A stretch of 64,000 nucleotides of DNA from positions 310,001 through 374,000 of the forward strand of contig QXPY01000001.1 of NCBI GenBank assembly GCA_003583745.1, read 5' to 3'. This document shows positions 32,660 to 42,120 of this stretch, in pieces. A program made the translations under genes and the position numbers. The stretch is from Rhodocyclales bacterium GT-UBC (GTDB taxonomy: Bacteria; Pseudomonadota; Gammaproteobacteria; Burkholderiales; Rhodocyclaceae). The notes beneath the pieces were generated by a model. It ran no database searches. It was not told the origin of the DNA and was given only the letters and a program-made list of their open reading frames with translations. Position 1 is the first letter of the stretch. Every line of letters starts with the position of its first letter.

Positions 32660-33874
32660 ATGTCCAAGAATCTCTCTCGCCTGCTGTCCCTCATTCTTGC
32701 CGGCTTTGCCGTCGCGGCAGCCCAGTCGTCGGCCCTCGCCGCCGAACCGGCCAAGCCGGCTGTACCAGCCTTGCCGACTATGCCGAACGGCGCACCGCAT
32801 CCGGCTGTCGCACCGGAACAGCGCGAAGGCACGGTGACGGTAGATCCGGCCGCCAAGTTCACCCATTTCCGGGTCGGCAACAAGAACGTCAAGTCGATCT
32901 ACATCGACGGCAGCATCGTCTGGGTTGGCACTTCCGGTGGCGTGGTCCGCTATGACACCAAGGATGACAGTTTCAAGTTGTTCGATGCCCGTAACGGCCT
33001 GCTGTCGAACGGCATGTTCTTCGTCGGCCGGGTCAAGGGGCAAATCGCCGTCGGCACCTACGGCGGTGGCCTTTCATTGCTCGATGACAAGACCGGCAAG
33101 TGGAAGACCTACAACATTCCAGAAGGCCTGGGCGATGCCTTTGTCTATGACGTGATCACGGCAGCCAACGGCGATATCTGGATTGCCACCTGGTCCGGGG
33201 TCAATCGCATCCGCGGCGGTCACCTTGATGATCGCAGCAAGTGGGATTTGTTCACCGTCGAGAACACCAAGGGCGGCGTTCCTAACGACTGGATTTATGG
33301 TCTGGCCGAGGGCAAGAACGGCGATATCTGGCTGGCCACCGAAGGCGGCATGGCTCGTTTTGCCAACAACAAATGGGAAAACTGGAACCATGCCAAGGGC
33401 CTCGGCGCCTCCTACGACAAGGTCAAGGACGCCATTTCCTTCAAGAACGATCCGGGCAAGCAGTCGACTCACCACGCCAAGCAGAAACAGGAAATGGGCT
33501 TGCAGGATGTCGATGTTGCGTACAACCCGAACTACGTTGTTTCTCTGGAGGTGGACAAACAAGGCAGCGTTTGGGCTGGAACCTGGGGTGGCGGCTTGTC
33601 GCGCTTCGACGGCAAGAAGTGGGTCAACTACACCACTGCCGACGGCTTGCCGGGCAACCATGTTTTCATGCTGCACCTGGATCCGAAAGGTCGCTTGTGG
33701 ATCGGGACCAACAACGGTCTGACCTACCTTCAGGAAGGCAATAAATTCGCCAAAGCAATGACAACGGCGGATGGCTTGTTTGCCAACAATATCTTTGCGA
33801 TGGGAACCAGCCCCAAGGGAGATCTATGGGTTGGCAGCTTTGGCGGCGTGTCCCACCTGCGGCCAGGCAAATAA
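32660..33874 (+). CDS. secreted Reg_prop-type beta-propeller, paralog
   Basis: A 404-aa protein, paralog of the one at 31576. The signal peptide is followed by a Pro/Ala-rich stretch (about 25-60) and the same WxGTxGGVxRYD repeats. A loop with HHAKQKQEMGLQD separates two halves. ATG at 32660 is chosen for the signal peptide. It ends the cytochrome-propeller operon; a GC-rich hairpin without a T-run lies at 33884-33918. Confidence 0.78.
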   Translation: MSKNLSRLLSLILAGFAVAAAQSSALAAEPAKPAVPALPTMPNGAPHPAVAPEQREGTVTVDPAAKFTHFRVGNKNVKSIYIDGSIVWVGTSGGVVRYDTKDDSFKLFDARNGLLSNGMFFVGRVKGQIAVGTYGGGLSLLDDKTGKWKTYNIPEGLGDAFVYDVITAANGDIWIATWSGVNRIRGGHLDDRSKWDLFTVENTKGGVPNDWIYGLAEGKNGDIWLATEGGMARFANNKWENWNHAKGLGASYDKVKDAISFKNDPGKQSTHHAKQKQEMGLQDVDVAYNPNYVVSLEVDKQGSVWAGTWGGGLSRFDGKKWVNYTTADGLPGNHVFMLHLDPKGRLWIGTNNGLTYLQEGNKFAKAMTTADGLFANNIFAMGTSPKGDLWVGSFGGVSHLRPGK

Positions 33875-33940
33875 GCAGGACCCGGGGCACCGCTAAGACT
33901 GGACGCGGGTGGTGCCCCAGCTCGGAACGGGCTTTTCCGG

Positions 33941-34969
33941 CTAATGGAAGCGGGAGTGTACGAAGCGCTTTCCTGCTTCCCGCATCACGCTTTCGCTATT
34001 GTTGGCCAGCGCACTGATTTCATCGTCGATCTCGGCGCGGGCCTTTTCCAAATCGCTGGCGATAGACGCATCAAAGCTTTTTGCCTTGATGAAATTCTTG
34101 CTGGCAGCGCCCAGCATCGCGACGCGCCCGATGTGCAGGGCGAACCACTTCCCGATGACAGCCCAGGCTGCGAATGTCAGCAAGACCCAGCCGATACCGA
34201 GCGGGATAGCCAATTGCATGATATTGAGCAGAGGAGGCGAGGTGGTTTCGATGATCAACTCCGGCGTGTTGTCCGGATTGGCTTCCGACCATTTGAGGCG
34301 AGAATAGCGCGCTTCCGCGCCCGATTTGGATAGGGCGCTTGCGGTCGCGGCCAGACCATCGGCTCCTTCGGAGGAGGAGACCGGTGCGCCATTCCACCAT
34401 AGGCTCAGTCTGGTCGATGGATAACTGTGCTGATTCAGCAGTGCGTGATCCATATTCTTGAACAGCAGCAGGTAGCCATTCTCCTTGCCCAACCAGATCA
34501 GCTGCCGGAAAACCAGGAACAGGCTGCCCTGCGCCGGGTCGTAAACCCAGGCTGATTCCTGCCCGGGCAGAAACTTGACCTTGGGTACCGAGCGTCTCAC
34601 TTGTTCAAAGGAAGCAATCAAGGTGCCTTTGCCATCTTCGATGCGCAACGATGGAAACTCAAGGCTGCTGCCTTGCGAGGTCAAATAGGAAATGAGCTGG
34701 TCGCGTTGATGCTCGACGCCATCGAAAAATTGTAGCGACTCGATTCTGGTTTTTAGATTGAAGGCTTCCCGGCCCCAATTGCGCTCGAGGTCGGCAATGA
34801 CATTGGTGTAATGCTCCTGGGCGCTGCGTTGGCGAGCCTGGGCGGCACGCTTGTTGACATCCTGATAGATCCATACGCCGATAGCCAGCATGACGCAGGC
34901 GGAGAGCAGCGAAAGAAACAGCAGACGTATGACGAGTTGCCGATCCAGGGACGGGGACTTCTTGCTCAT
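33941..34969 (-). CDS. membrane sensor lacking an output domain
   Basis: A 342-aa protein with two membrane spans (about 15-33 and 245-268) around a periplasmic domain of about 210 residues, then a HAMP-like and coiled-coil tail of about 70 residues and a clean stop. It looks like the input half of a kinase or cyclase, but no catalytic domain follows; the next gene is convergent. It lies 7 bases after the binding-protein gene, so it may sense ligand through that protein. It may be truncated, or signal through a separate partner. Confidence 0.65.
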   Translation of the reverse strand: MSKKSPSLDRQLVIRLLFLSLLSACVMLAIGVWIYQDVNKRAAQARQRSAQEHYTNVIADLERNWGREAFNLKTRIESLQFFDGVEHQRDQLISYLTSQGSSLEFPSLRIEDGKGTLIASFEQVRRSVPKVKFLPGQESAWVYDPAQGSLFLVFRQLIWLGKENGYLLLFKNMDHALLNQHSYPSTRLSLWWNGAPVSSSEGADGLAATASALSKSGAEARYSRLKWSEANPDNTPELIIETTSPPLLNIMQLAIPLGIGWVLLTFAAWAVIGKWFALHIGRVAMLGAASKNFIKAKSFDASIASDLEKARAEIDDEISALANNSESVMREAGKRFVHSRFH

Positions 34970-34976
34970 CGGTTAC

Positions 34977-35993
34977 TCACTCTTTTCGTCCTGCCCAACG
35001 GTCATAAATCATCGATTCGACACGGAATGATTCGGCTGCCGGATTCCCCAACTGCGAATCGATAAAGAAGATTTCCGTCTCGCTTAATTGACGGCTGGAA
35101 AATTTTCCATCCTTGCTGTACTGCCTGGGGTAAGCGCGCAACAGGTCAACCATGCGCATTCGTTCTTCCGGCGTCGTGATTTCGAGCTTGTCCACGATTT
35201 CTTCCGGGGAATGGGAGGCCATCCATTTCAAGGTGCGCTGCAGAATGCGAACCATCGTTTCCGATTTGTTCGGATCTTTCTCGACACTGTCGCGACGTCC
35301 AACCAGCGTTCCGCGCAGGAAGCCGGCTCCGGCAAACAGTCGCATGGTTTGCGGGTCACCGAGATGGACCAAGGGAAAGGCAACTTTCTCCTCGATCATG
35401 CGGGTCGCGTGCGGTTCGTCGCCAATGACTGCGTCGGCCGTGCCGGTGCGCAGCATCGAGGATTCCGATTCCCAACGCCGTCCGATGCTGACTTTGCGAT
35501 AGCTGTCGGGCGGCACGCCACCACGTCTCAGCAACAATTCAAGTACTTGCTGCGATGTGGTTTTGGTTGTTGCCGAATTGCTGTGCAAACCTATCGTCTT
35601 GCCTTTCAGATCGGCAATGGTCTTGACCTTGCCCTTGAGTCCCTGGCGTACCAGCAATACGTACAAGGGTAAGTCGTTCACGGCGGCCAAGGCGACAACG
35701 CGCGGATCCTTCAAGCGGACTGACATTGCCGCAGGCAGGCCGACAACGGCGAAATCGGCGTTGTTGGAAAGCATCTCGGTCAGGGAAATACCGCCTGCCG
35801 GTGAGAAAAGGACCGTCAACTCGGCCCCTTCGGCTTTATCGGCGCCAATCTTGGGAATGAGTTCGACCGGAAGGTAGGAAGCGGCCCCGGGCCCCGGAAT
35901 ACTGACCGAAATCCGCATCAAGTCCGCTGCGGCGGAAAAAACTGGCAAAACTGCGATAACGGTGGTTAAAAGTAGCCGGGTGGCGAAGATCAT
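34977..35993 (-). CDS. ABC-type periplasmic substrate-binding protein (NMT1/SsuA-like)
   Basis: A 338-aa exported protein. The start at 35993 is chosen because GGAG lies 6 bases upstream and a signal peptide follows (RLLLTTVIAVLPVFSAAA). The fold is that of NrtA/SsuA/ThiY-like proteins (TIADLKGKTIGLHSNSATT, MLRTGTADAVIGDEP). No permease or ATPase gene is next to it; instead it is paired with the membrane sensor. A role in signalling rather than import is therefore plausible. The substrate is unknown. Confidence 0.8.
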   Translation of the reverse strand: MIFATRLLLTTVIAVLPVFSAAADLMRISVSIPGPGAASYLPVELIPKIGADKAEGAELTVLFSPAGGISLTEMLSNNADFAVVGLPAAMSVRLKDPRVVALAAVNDLPLYVLLVRQGLKGKVKTIADLKGKTIGLHSNSATTKTTSQQVLELLLRRGGVPPDSYRKVSIGRRWESESSMLRTGTADAVIGDEPHATRMIEEKVAFPLVHLGDPQTMRLFAGAGFLRGTLVGRRDSVEKDPNKSETMVRILQRTLKWMASHSPEEIVDKLEITTPEERMRMVDLLRAYPRQYSKDGKFSSRQLSETEIFFIDSQLGNPAAESFRVESMIYDRWAGRKE

Positions 35994-36290
35994 CACAAGC
36001 TCCAAAAGTTCATAAGCATTATCGCGTATGTTGGAGCTCCTCAACAGTCTGTCGTGACAGCTAATTGAGCGATATCGGGATCTTTCATGCCGTACTGCCT
36101 GTTGGCATTGCCATCAAAATGATGGGTGGGGTTGGGCTATTGCGCGATTTGGTGTGTGGTCCCTGGCCCGAAGGACATTTTGCTGAGCGTTTCAAATTTG
36201 AAAACTATTTGCTCCGGCGACATCGAACGATTAGGCCGGAGCAGGCGGGATAAGCCTCAAGGACGAATCAGGCAGACTACCGATTCAGAC
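35994..36290. other. intergenic stretch
   Basis: About 300 bases between two leftward genes. I see no convincing coding frame, promoter consensus or repeat here apart from short palindromes such as CTGTCGTGACAG near 36048. Confidence 0.4.
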
Positions 36291-36857
36291 TCAAGCCGCC
36301 TTTTTTCGTGAGCCGGGGACGGATGCGACAGCACGTACCGTGGCGTTGGTGGCAGCGCTGACGCCGGCTTCGGTGATGTCGGCAACTTGGCGGGCGGCCT
36401 TGTTGACGTTCTCGAAGGCCGAATTGGCGGCGGAGAGGGCGGATTTGACGGCGGCAACGGCGACGTCGGAGCTGGCCGAGGACTTGGCATACCAGTCAAG
36501 GGCGGAGCCGATCGACTTGTTCAGTTCGGCGTGGCCCTGCTCGAACAGTTTGACCAGTTCTTCCTGGGTTTCGGCCGAAATTTGATAAACGCTGCGCGAA
36601 TAGGCGATCGCCTTTTCGACCTGCGGCTGGCTGGCGGCGGAGTGCAAGGCGAAGGCGGTTTGCAGGTCCTTGGCACCAAGCAGGTTCTTGGCGTGGTCGA
36701 CCTGTTCGGTCAGTGCGCTGCGAGCGGCCGATATGTTCAGGGCGGCGAGCTTCTCGGCGCCGGCCAGCGAGACGTTGATCAAGGAAAGCAGATGGTCGTA
36801 GGCGGCCTTGTGGATGTTGACGAGTTGGTCGGAAGCGGCGGGAAGGGAAATGGGCAT
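36291..36857 (-). CDS. phaP: phasin family protein
   Basis: A 188-aa protein, helical and free of Cys, typical of polyhydroxyalkanoate granule-coating phasins (FNVSLAGAEKLAALNI-type segment, VEKAIAYSRSVYQISAETQEEL). The start MPISLPAASDQ at 36857 is preceded by GGAG. The Lys-rich tail SRKKAA is common in the family. It indicates polyhydroxybutyrate storage. It is monocistronic. Confidence 0.88.
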   Translation of the reverse strand: MPISLPAASDQLVNIHKAAYDHLLSLINVSLAGAEKLAALNISAARSALTEQVDHAKNLLGAKDLQTAFALHSAASQPQVEKAIAYSRSVYQISAETQEELVKLFEQGHAELNKSIGSALDWYAKSSASSDVAVAAVKSALSAANSAFENVNKAARQVADITEAGVSAATNATVRAVASVPGSRKKAA

Positions 36858-37018
36858 GGTGATCTCCGGTAGGGGCTGAACGAAGGTGTCGTGCTGTGCC
36901 GGGCAGGATTGCTGCACCGCAACGTACGCCCTCATTATGTTCAGCCCCTTCGTGGTACCAACCATTTTTTTGTCATAACCAATTCAGCCGCCGGCTGCTT
37001 TGCATATGACTCGGGGTT

Positions 37019-38299
37019 TCAGGTCTTGCTCAGCGCCTGGTCGATGTCCCACAGGATGTCGTCGAGCGTCTCCAGGCCGACCGAGAGGCGGATCAGGTCG
37101 GGCGGCACGCCAGCCGCTACCTGCTGTTCCTCGGAAAGCTGGCGGTGGGTGGTGGATGCCGGGTGGATGACCAGGGTCTTGGCGTCGCCGATGTTGGCCA
37201 GATGGGACAGGAACTCGACGCTGTCGATGAACTTCTGGCCGGCGGCGGCACCGCCCTTGATGCCGAAACTGAGCACCGCGCCGGCACCCTTAGGCAGGTA
37301 TTTCCTGGCCAGATCGTGGTAGCGGCTGCTTTCCAGACCGGGGTAGTTGACCCAGGCGACTTTCGGGTGGTCCTGCAGGTAGCGGGCAACCGCCAGCGCG
37401 TTCGAGCAATGCCGTTCCATGCGCAGGGGCAACGTCTCGACGCCTTGCAGCAGCAGGAAGGCATTGAACGGTGATAGCGCCGGGCCGAAGGTGCGCAGGC
37501 CTTCCATGCGGCATTTCATGGTGAAACCGAAATCGCCGAAGGTTTCATAGAAACGCACGCCGTGATAGCCCGGTGAAGGTTCGGTCATGGTCGCAAAGCG
37601 GCCGTTGTCCCACGGAAACTTGCCTGATTCGACAATGATGCCGCCCATCGTGGTGCCGTGCCCTCCGATGAACTTGGTGGCCGAGTGCACGCTGATTGCC
37701 GCCCCCCATTCGAAAGGCTTGCACAGGTAGGGACTGGCGAAGGTGTTGTCGATGAACAGCGGTACGCCGGCCTGGTTGGCGATCTTCGCCACGGCCTCGA
37801 TGTCGAGCACGTTGAGCGACGGGTTGCCGAGCGTTTCGGCATAGAGCGCCTTGGTTTTCGGGGTGATGGCGCGGGCGAAATTCTCCGGGTCGTCCGAGTC
37901 GACGAAGAGGGTGTTGATGCCCAGCTTGCGGAAGTTGACGTCGAGCTGGGTATGGGTGCCACCGTAAAGCGTGCGCGCCGCGACGATTTCGTCGCCGGCC
38001 TCGCAGATGTTGAGCAGGGCGATCATCTGCGCCGCCATGCCGCTGCCGGTGGCGACCGCGGCGCGGCCGTTCTCCAGCGCGGCGATACGTTCTTCGAGCA
38101 CCGCGACGGTCGGGTTGGACAGCCGCGAATAGACGTTGCCGAAGGTCTGCAGGTTGAACAGGCTGGCGGCGTGGTCGGGGCTGTCGAAAACGTAGGAGGA
38201 GGTCTGGTAGATGGGCACAGCCCGGCTGCCGGTGGCGGCATCGGGAATCTGGCCGGCGTGCAGGCAGAGGGTGTCGAACCCGTAATTGTGATCAGCCAT
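37019..38299 (-). CDS. metY: O-acetylhomoserine sulfhydrylase
   Basis: A 426-aa PLP enzyme of the Cys/Met metabolism family, with the full family length. The PLP Lys lies in SVHSATKFIGGHGTTMGG, and PLP-contact segments YSRLSNPTVAVLEERIAALE and TLGNPSLNVLDIEA are present. It makes homocysteine from O-acetylhomoserine and sulfide in methionine biosynthesis. The CoA-binding protein gene is 9 bases upstream on the same strand. Confidence 0.93.
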   Translation of the reverse strand: MADHNYGFDTLCLHAGQIPDAATGSRAVPIYQTSSYVFDSPDHAASLFNLQTFGNVYSRLSNPTVAVLEERIAALENGRAAVATGSGMAAQMIALLNICEAGDEIVAARTLYGGTHTQLDVNFRKLGINTLFVDSDDPENFARAITPKTKALYAETLGNPSLNVLDIEAVAKIANQAGVPLFIDNTFASPYLCKPFEWGAAISVHSATKFIGGHGTTMGGIIVESGKFPWDNGRFATMTEPSPGYHGVRFYETFGDFGFTMKCRMEGLRTFGPALSPFNAFLLLQGVETLPLRMERHCSNALAVARYLQDHPKVAWVNYPGLESSRYHDLARKYLPKGAGAVLSFGIKGGAAAGQKFIDSVEFLSHLANIGDAKTLVIHPASTTHRQLSEEQQVAAGVPPDLIRLSVGLETLDDILWDIDQALSKT

Positions 38300-38308
38300 C
38301 GGAATCTC

Positions 38309-38779
38309 TCAGTGGGGCAGCCAGGTCGGGCGGCGGGAGGAAATCAGGCGGGTATTGACCCCGAACCAGTTGAGGCCGCCGAACAGGCGGGCGTATTCGA
38401 TCTTGACGCAGCGATCCATGACCACCGTCAGGCCGGCGTTTTCGGCGATCTGCCGGGCTTCGTCATTGATCACTCCGATCTGCAGCCACAGCGTCCTGGC
38501 GCCGATGGCGACCGCTTCGGCGGCAATCGCCGGGGTGTCGGCCGGCTTGCGGAAGACGTCGACCAGATCGACCGGCTCGGGAATGGCCGACAGGCTCGGG
38601 TAACATTTTTCGCCGAGGATTTCGGCGTATTTCGGATTGACCGGAATGATCCGGTAACCCTGGGCCTGCATGTACTTGGCGGCAAAGTTGGAGGGACGGA
38701 ACCAGTCGGCGGAAAGGCCGACAATGGCCAGGGTGCGGCTTTCGCGCAGCACGCGACGCAGGGTGTTGATATCGCTCAT
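38309..38779 (-). CDS. CoA-binding domain protein (YccU-like)
   Basis: A 156-aa cytoplasmic protein with a Rossmann-type CoA-binding fold (TLAIVGLSADWFRPSNFAAKYMQ, YRIIPVNPKYAEILGEKCYPSL). Proteins of this family commonly sit next to metY/metZ. The start at 38779 (MSDIN) is the more likely; a start three codons earlier is possible. The exact function of the family is not established. Confidence 0.88.
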   Translation of the reverse strand: MSDINTLRRVLRESRTLAIVGLSADWFRPSNFAAKYMQAQGYRIIPVNPKYAEILGEKCYPSLSAIPEPVDLVDVFRKPADTPAIAAEAVAIGARTLWLQIGVINDEARQIAENAGLTVVMDRCVKIEYARLFGGLNWFGVNTRLISSRRPTWLPH

Positions 38780-38881
38780 GGGGCGCATGCTAGAGCGCGC
38801 CTTTCACCACTCAAACGATGAAAAACTTAGAAGCTTATGCAGCACGGACGAGGTGTGCTGCCGGATGGCCTTTTGACCGGG

Positions 38882-39025
38882 TCAGAAATCGACCAGAAAC
38901 AGCGCGGCGCAGCCGAGAATCAGGATGGCACTGAGCGCAATGCAGGTCCTGAGCGACTTCTCGATCTGTTTCAGCTCCGCCATGTGCTGCTGGTAGAGAC
39001 TTTCCTGCAATTCCGGGTTGCCCAT
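38882..39025 (-). CDS. small membrane protein, 47 aa
   Basis: The frame begins MGNPELQESLYQQHMAEL and ends ALFLVDF. GGAGG lies 8 bases before the ATG, an excellent ribosome site. A soluble N-terminal half with heptad-like charged residues (AELKQIEKSLR) precedes one hydrophobic segment (IALSAILILGCAALFLV) at the C-terminus. It lies between ald and the CoA-binding gene. I do not recognise a family. Confidence 0.65.
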   Translation of the reverse strand: MGNPELQESLYQQHMAELKQIEKSLRTCIALSAILILGCAALFLVDF

Positions 39026-39138
39026 GCGCTTGCCTCCGCCGCGATCGAAGCAGCAAGGCTAGCGAACCGGTGGTCGGCCGGGAACGATTTGTTGGCGATA
39101 AGCTTATCGCTGCCCGGCCGTCCGGAAATATCGCCCGA

Positions 39139-40257
39139 TCAGGCGGCCAGCGCCGCCGCGGCATCCGTCCAGGGCAGGCCGAGGGCAGCGGCCACCGGGG
39201 CGCAGGTGACCTTGCCTTGATAGACATTGAGGCCGGCCAGCAGATGCGGGTCGTCCTGCAGCGCCCGGCGGTAGCCCTTGTCGGCCAGGGCCAGCGTGAA
39301 GGGCAGGGTGGCGTTGTTGAGGGCGAAGGTCGAGGTGCGGGCGACGGCGCCCGGCATGTTGGCAACGCAGTAATGGACGATATTGTCGACGACGTAGATC
39401 GGGTCGGCATGCGTGGTGGCGTGGCTGGTTTCGAAACAGCCGCCCTGGTCGATCGCGACATCGACCAGCACCGAGCCGGGGCGGATTTTCTTCAATTGCT
39501 CGCGGCGAACCAGGTGAGGCGCCGCCGCTCCGGGGATCAGTACGGCACCGACGATCAGGTCGGCATCGATGACGCTGGCCTCGATCGCCTCGGCCGTCGA
39601 ATACAGGGTGCGGATGCGATTGCCGAACAGGCTGTCCAGCCAGCGCAGGCGGTCGAGCGAACGGTCGATGACGGTGACGTCGGCGCCGAAGCCGACGGCA
39701 ATCAGCGCGGCGTTGTAACCGACGACACCACCGCCCAGGATGGTGACCTTGCCCGGCGCTACGCCGGGCACGCCGCCGAGCAGCACGCCGGCACCGCCCC
39801 GCGATTTTTCCAGGCAGGCGGCGCCGGCCTGGATCGCCATGCGCCCGGCCACCTCGCTCATCGGCGCCAGCAAGGGCAGGCCGCCCTTGGCGTCGGTCAC
39901 CGTTTCATAGGCGATACCGGTGACGCCGGCAGCGAGCAGCAGTTCGGTCTGTTTCGGGTCGGGCGCCAGGTGCAGGTAGGTGAACAGCACCTGGTCGGCC
40001 CGCAACTGCCGGCACTCCTCGGCCTGCGGCTCCTTGACCTTGACCACCAGTTCGGCCCGGGCAAACACCTCGGGGCCGCCATCGACCAGTTCGGCACCCG
40101 CCGCCCGGTACAGTTCGTCGGTCAGGCCGATGGCCGTGCCGGCGTTTTTCTGAACGATGACCTGGTGCCCGTGGGCGACCAGTTCGCGGACGCTGGCCGG
40201 GGTCAGGCCGACCCGGTATTCGTGGTTCTTGATTTCCTTGGGAACGCCGACAAGCAT
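39139..40257 (-). CDS. ald: alanine dehydrogenase
   Basis: A 372-aa NAD-dependent enzyme of normal family length that interconverts alanine and pyruvate plus ammonia. Family features are [20 protein letters not shown] at the start, the substrate-binding KVKEP and YLHLAPD segments, the NAD-binding [14 protein letters not shown] and the C-terminal [20 protein letters not shown]. It is monocistronic. Confidence 0.95.
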   Translation of the reverse strand: MLVGVPKEIKNHEYRVGLTPASVRELVAHGHQVIVQKNAGTAIGLTDELYRAAGAELVDGGPEVFARAELVVKVKEPQAEECRQLRADQVLFTYLHLAPDPKQTELLLAAGVTGIAYETVTDAKGGLPLLAPMSEVAGRMAIQAGAACLEKSRGGAGVLLGGVPGVAPGKVTILGGGVVGYNAALIAVGFGADVTVIDRSLDRLRWLDSLFGNRIRTLYSTAEAIEASVIDADLIVGAVLIPGAAAPHLVRREQLKKIRPGSVLVDVAIDQGGCFETSHATTHADPIYVVDNIVHYCVANMPGAVARTSTFALNNATLPFTLALADKGYRRALQDDPHLLAGLNVYQGKVTCAPVAAALGLPWTDAAAALAA

Positions 40258-40432
40258 GATCTTCTCCTTGTTGAACAGGACGACGAAAGTCTTTACCTTG
40301 CTGGCCCCCCCGGTTTTGCGTCGAGCAGGCCTCTATGCCGGGCTGGCAGAGCGAGCAACGGGCGGCTCTGCAGTTTGCCTATCATAAACGTCATTGCCCG
40401 TGATCGGCTCGGGCTGGGCGATGGTGCGCCGT

Positions 40433-41302
40433 TCAGCGGATGCCGGCCAGCCCATACTCGAGGCTGGTGAGCATCGTGTCGGCATCGCCTGCCGTGTCTT
40501 GAAGTCGGGCGGCGGGGCGGGCGTAATGGAAGCCTTGCAGCAGGTCGGCGCCGGCATCGACCGCCAGGCTGTGCTGGTCGCGGCTTTCGATACCTTCGCA
40601 GACGACCGTCGCACCGAGGTCGTGGATGATCTCGATCAGCTTGGGCAGGATGCGGCGCGCCCGCGGGTTGGTGGTGCCTTGCAGGATCAGCGAGCGGTCG
40701 AGCTTGACGATGTCCGGGGTCAGGCGCCACAGGCGGTCAAAATTGGAATGTTCGCAGCCGAAATCGTCGATCGCGACGCGGTAGCCGCGGCTGCGGTAGG
40801 CCTCGACCGCTTCGTTGAAATGCTCGATGTCCTCGACCCGGGCTTCGAGCACTTCCAGGATGATCTGCTCCGGCTTCAGGCCACATTGGGCGAGCAGGCG
40901 TTCGAAGGTTTCGCCGTGCTGGCCGTTGTTCAGGCTTTGCAGGTGGCGGCCGCTGACGTTGAGGAAGAGTTCGGCATCGCGGTCGGCCTGGCGCTGGAAA
41001 TTGAGCGCATGCATGATCCGGCACAGGCGGTCGAAATAGACGATTTGCTCGCTGCCGACCGGGCGGGAGAAGGCCTCGGCCGGGGAGAGGATCAGGTTGT
41101 GCTCGTCGCGCACCCGCAACAAGGCTTCGTAGGCGCGGGCCTTCAGGCTGTCGGCGGCGAACAGCGGCTGGAAGACGCTGGACAGGCGCATGCCGCGATA
41201 GAAGCCGGTCGTGCCGAGGGGATCGACCTGCAGATGGGGCGTGCTTTCGGACCGAGGCTCGTTCGTCTCCGTGAAATAGGCGAGCAGCGCTTCGATGGGC
41301 AT
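40433..41302 (-). CDS. EAL-domain protein, probably degenerate
   Basis: A 289-aa protein; the start MPIEALLAYF at 41302 is preceded by GGAG. The EAL motif is present as AYEALLRV, and NVSGRHL, DDFG, KLDRSL, CEGIES and QGFHYARP correspond to the usual c-di-GMP phosphodiesterase segments. The usual ELTE motif is LEVLEA and DDFGTG is DDFGCE, so activity is uncertain. There is no sensor domain. Its first 15 codons and upstream region are duplicated at 43107-43282. Confidence 0.85.
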   Translation of the reverse strand: MPIEALLAYFTETNEPRSESTPHLQVDPLGTTGFYRGMRLSSVFQPLFAADSLKARAYEALLRVRDEHNLILSPAEAFSRPVGSEQIVYFDRLCRIMHALNFQRQADRDAELFLNVSGRHLQSLNNGQHGETFERLLAQCGLKPEQIILEVLEARVEDIEHFNEAVEAYRSRGYRVAIDDFGCEHSNFDRLWRLTPDIVKLDRSLILQGTTNPRARRILPKLIEIIHDLGATVVCEGIESRDQHSLAVDAGADLLQGFHYARPAARLQDTAGDADTMLTSLEYGLAGIR

Positions 41303-41432
41303 TGTTTCTCCGTTATTGATCCGGCATGGGTGCCAGGCCAACGAGACTAGCCGGCCGCCGGCGAGGACGAAACGAAGATTTGGTTCTAAGCTAATCGAAA
41401 AAGCGATGAGCCGATGGCGCCACTACGGGCGA
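41257..41432. repeat. direct repeat, copy 1 (EAL start and upstream DNA)
   Basis: About 176 bases covering the first 15 codons of the EAL gene and its leader. They match 43107-43282 in the same orientation with scattered differences (I estimate above 85 percent identity by eye). The two copies bracket the Tae4/Tai4 region. Confidence 0.85.
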
Positions 41433-41489
41433 AACCATCGGCGGCCAAGTCCAGATGTCCGGGCTTAACGACTTCTTGACGCATCAAAA

Positions 41490-41873
41490 TCAGCGGCGGC
41501 GCACCAGCTTGCCGGCTAGCCGATCAAGCTCCTTGCTGTGAAACAGGTCGACGCATTTCATGGTGTTGTAGTTGGACGCCACAGATCCGCCGTATTTCTT
41601 TGCCAGGTACTTTTCGACAAGCTTGTCGATCTTGTCGAAGCCCTCCAGGTCCTGCTGGCTGTTCTCCAGGTAGGCCGATGCCGTCAAGCCAGCATCCGCT
41701 TTCGTCGCCTGATCTTCTGCTATGCGGGCAAAACAGGTGCTGAGCGCCCAATTTTTCATGAGCATTTTCTGATCATTCGCCCCTTTTCCAGTGAAAGCCG
41801 GTTGAGCAGAGAGGGGGGCGCAGAATAATGTGGTGGTCAGAAAAAATGCGCTTGCAATGATTTGTTTTTTCAC
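41490..41873 (-). CDS. tai4: Tai4-like type VI amidase immunity protein
   Basis: A 127-aa exported protein with a signal peptide (to about residue 23), then a helical domain with WALSTCFARIA, SAYLENSQQDLEG and MKCVDLFHSKELD, the pattern of Tai4, which blocks the Tae4 peptidoglycan amidase in the periplasm. Two conserved Cys are present. It overlaps the Tae4 remnant upstream by ATGA, the normal effector-immunity order. It appears intact. A second paralog is at 42297. Confidence 0.82.
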   Translation of the reverse strand: MKKQIIASAFFLTTTLFCAPLSAQPAFTGKGANDQKMLMKNWALSTCFARIAEDQATKADAGLTASAYLENSQQDLEGFDKIDKLVEKYLAKKYGGSVASNYNTMKCVDLFHSKELDRLAGKLVRRR

Positions 41874-42100
41874 GGCAGATCCCAGATAGAAGCGATGTCA
41901 GGAGTAAAAGTACCGTTATCAGGATCAGCCATCAGATGGCATGAATCCGAACACGTTGTTCCATTCCAAAGCGTGACGTGTTCCACTGAATTTCCCTTGC
42001 TGTGGCCTTTGACTACGATGATCCCTTTCATTCCGGCAAAGTCTTCCGGTTTGGGTGGCGTTACGGTCTTGTCTGGTTTGCCAAAGATTTGTTCGAGGTA
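41870..42100 (-). pseudogene. tae4: Tae4 amidase remnant A (C-terminal part)
   Basis: From about 42100 the frame reads YLEQIFGKPD, then GMKGIIVVKGH, EHVTLWNG and CSDSCHLMADPDNG to the end, the C-terminal two-thirds of a Tae4 effector with the catalytic His. The part carrying the catalytic Cys is missing. Upstream the open frame (to 42253) is only the reverse complement of an MFS gene fragment. It therefore cannot encode an active amidase. Confidence 0.8.
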
Positions 42101-42120
42101 TGCCGGCTTCCGGGCGGCAG

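Noticed and set aside
33884..33918. Hairpin GGGGCACC...GGTGCCCC after the propeller operon
   Set aside because: Its loop is 19 bases and no T-run follows, so it is not called as an intrinsic terminator.
36065..36253. 62-aa open frame between the binding protein and phasin genes
   Set aside because: No ribosome site, no recognisable domain, and unusual codon use; treated as chance.
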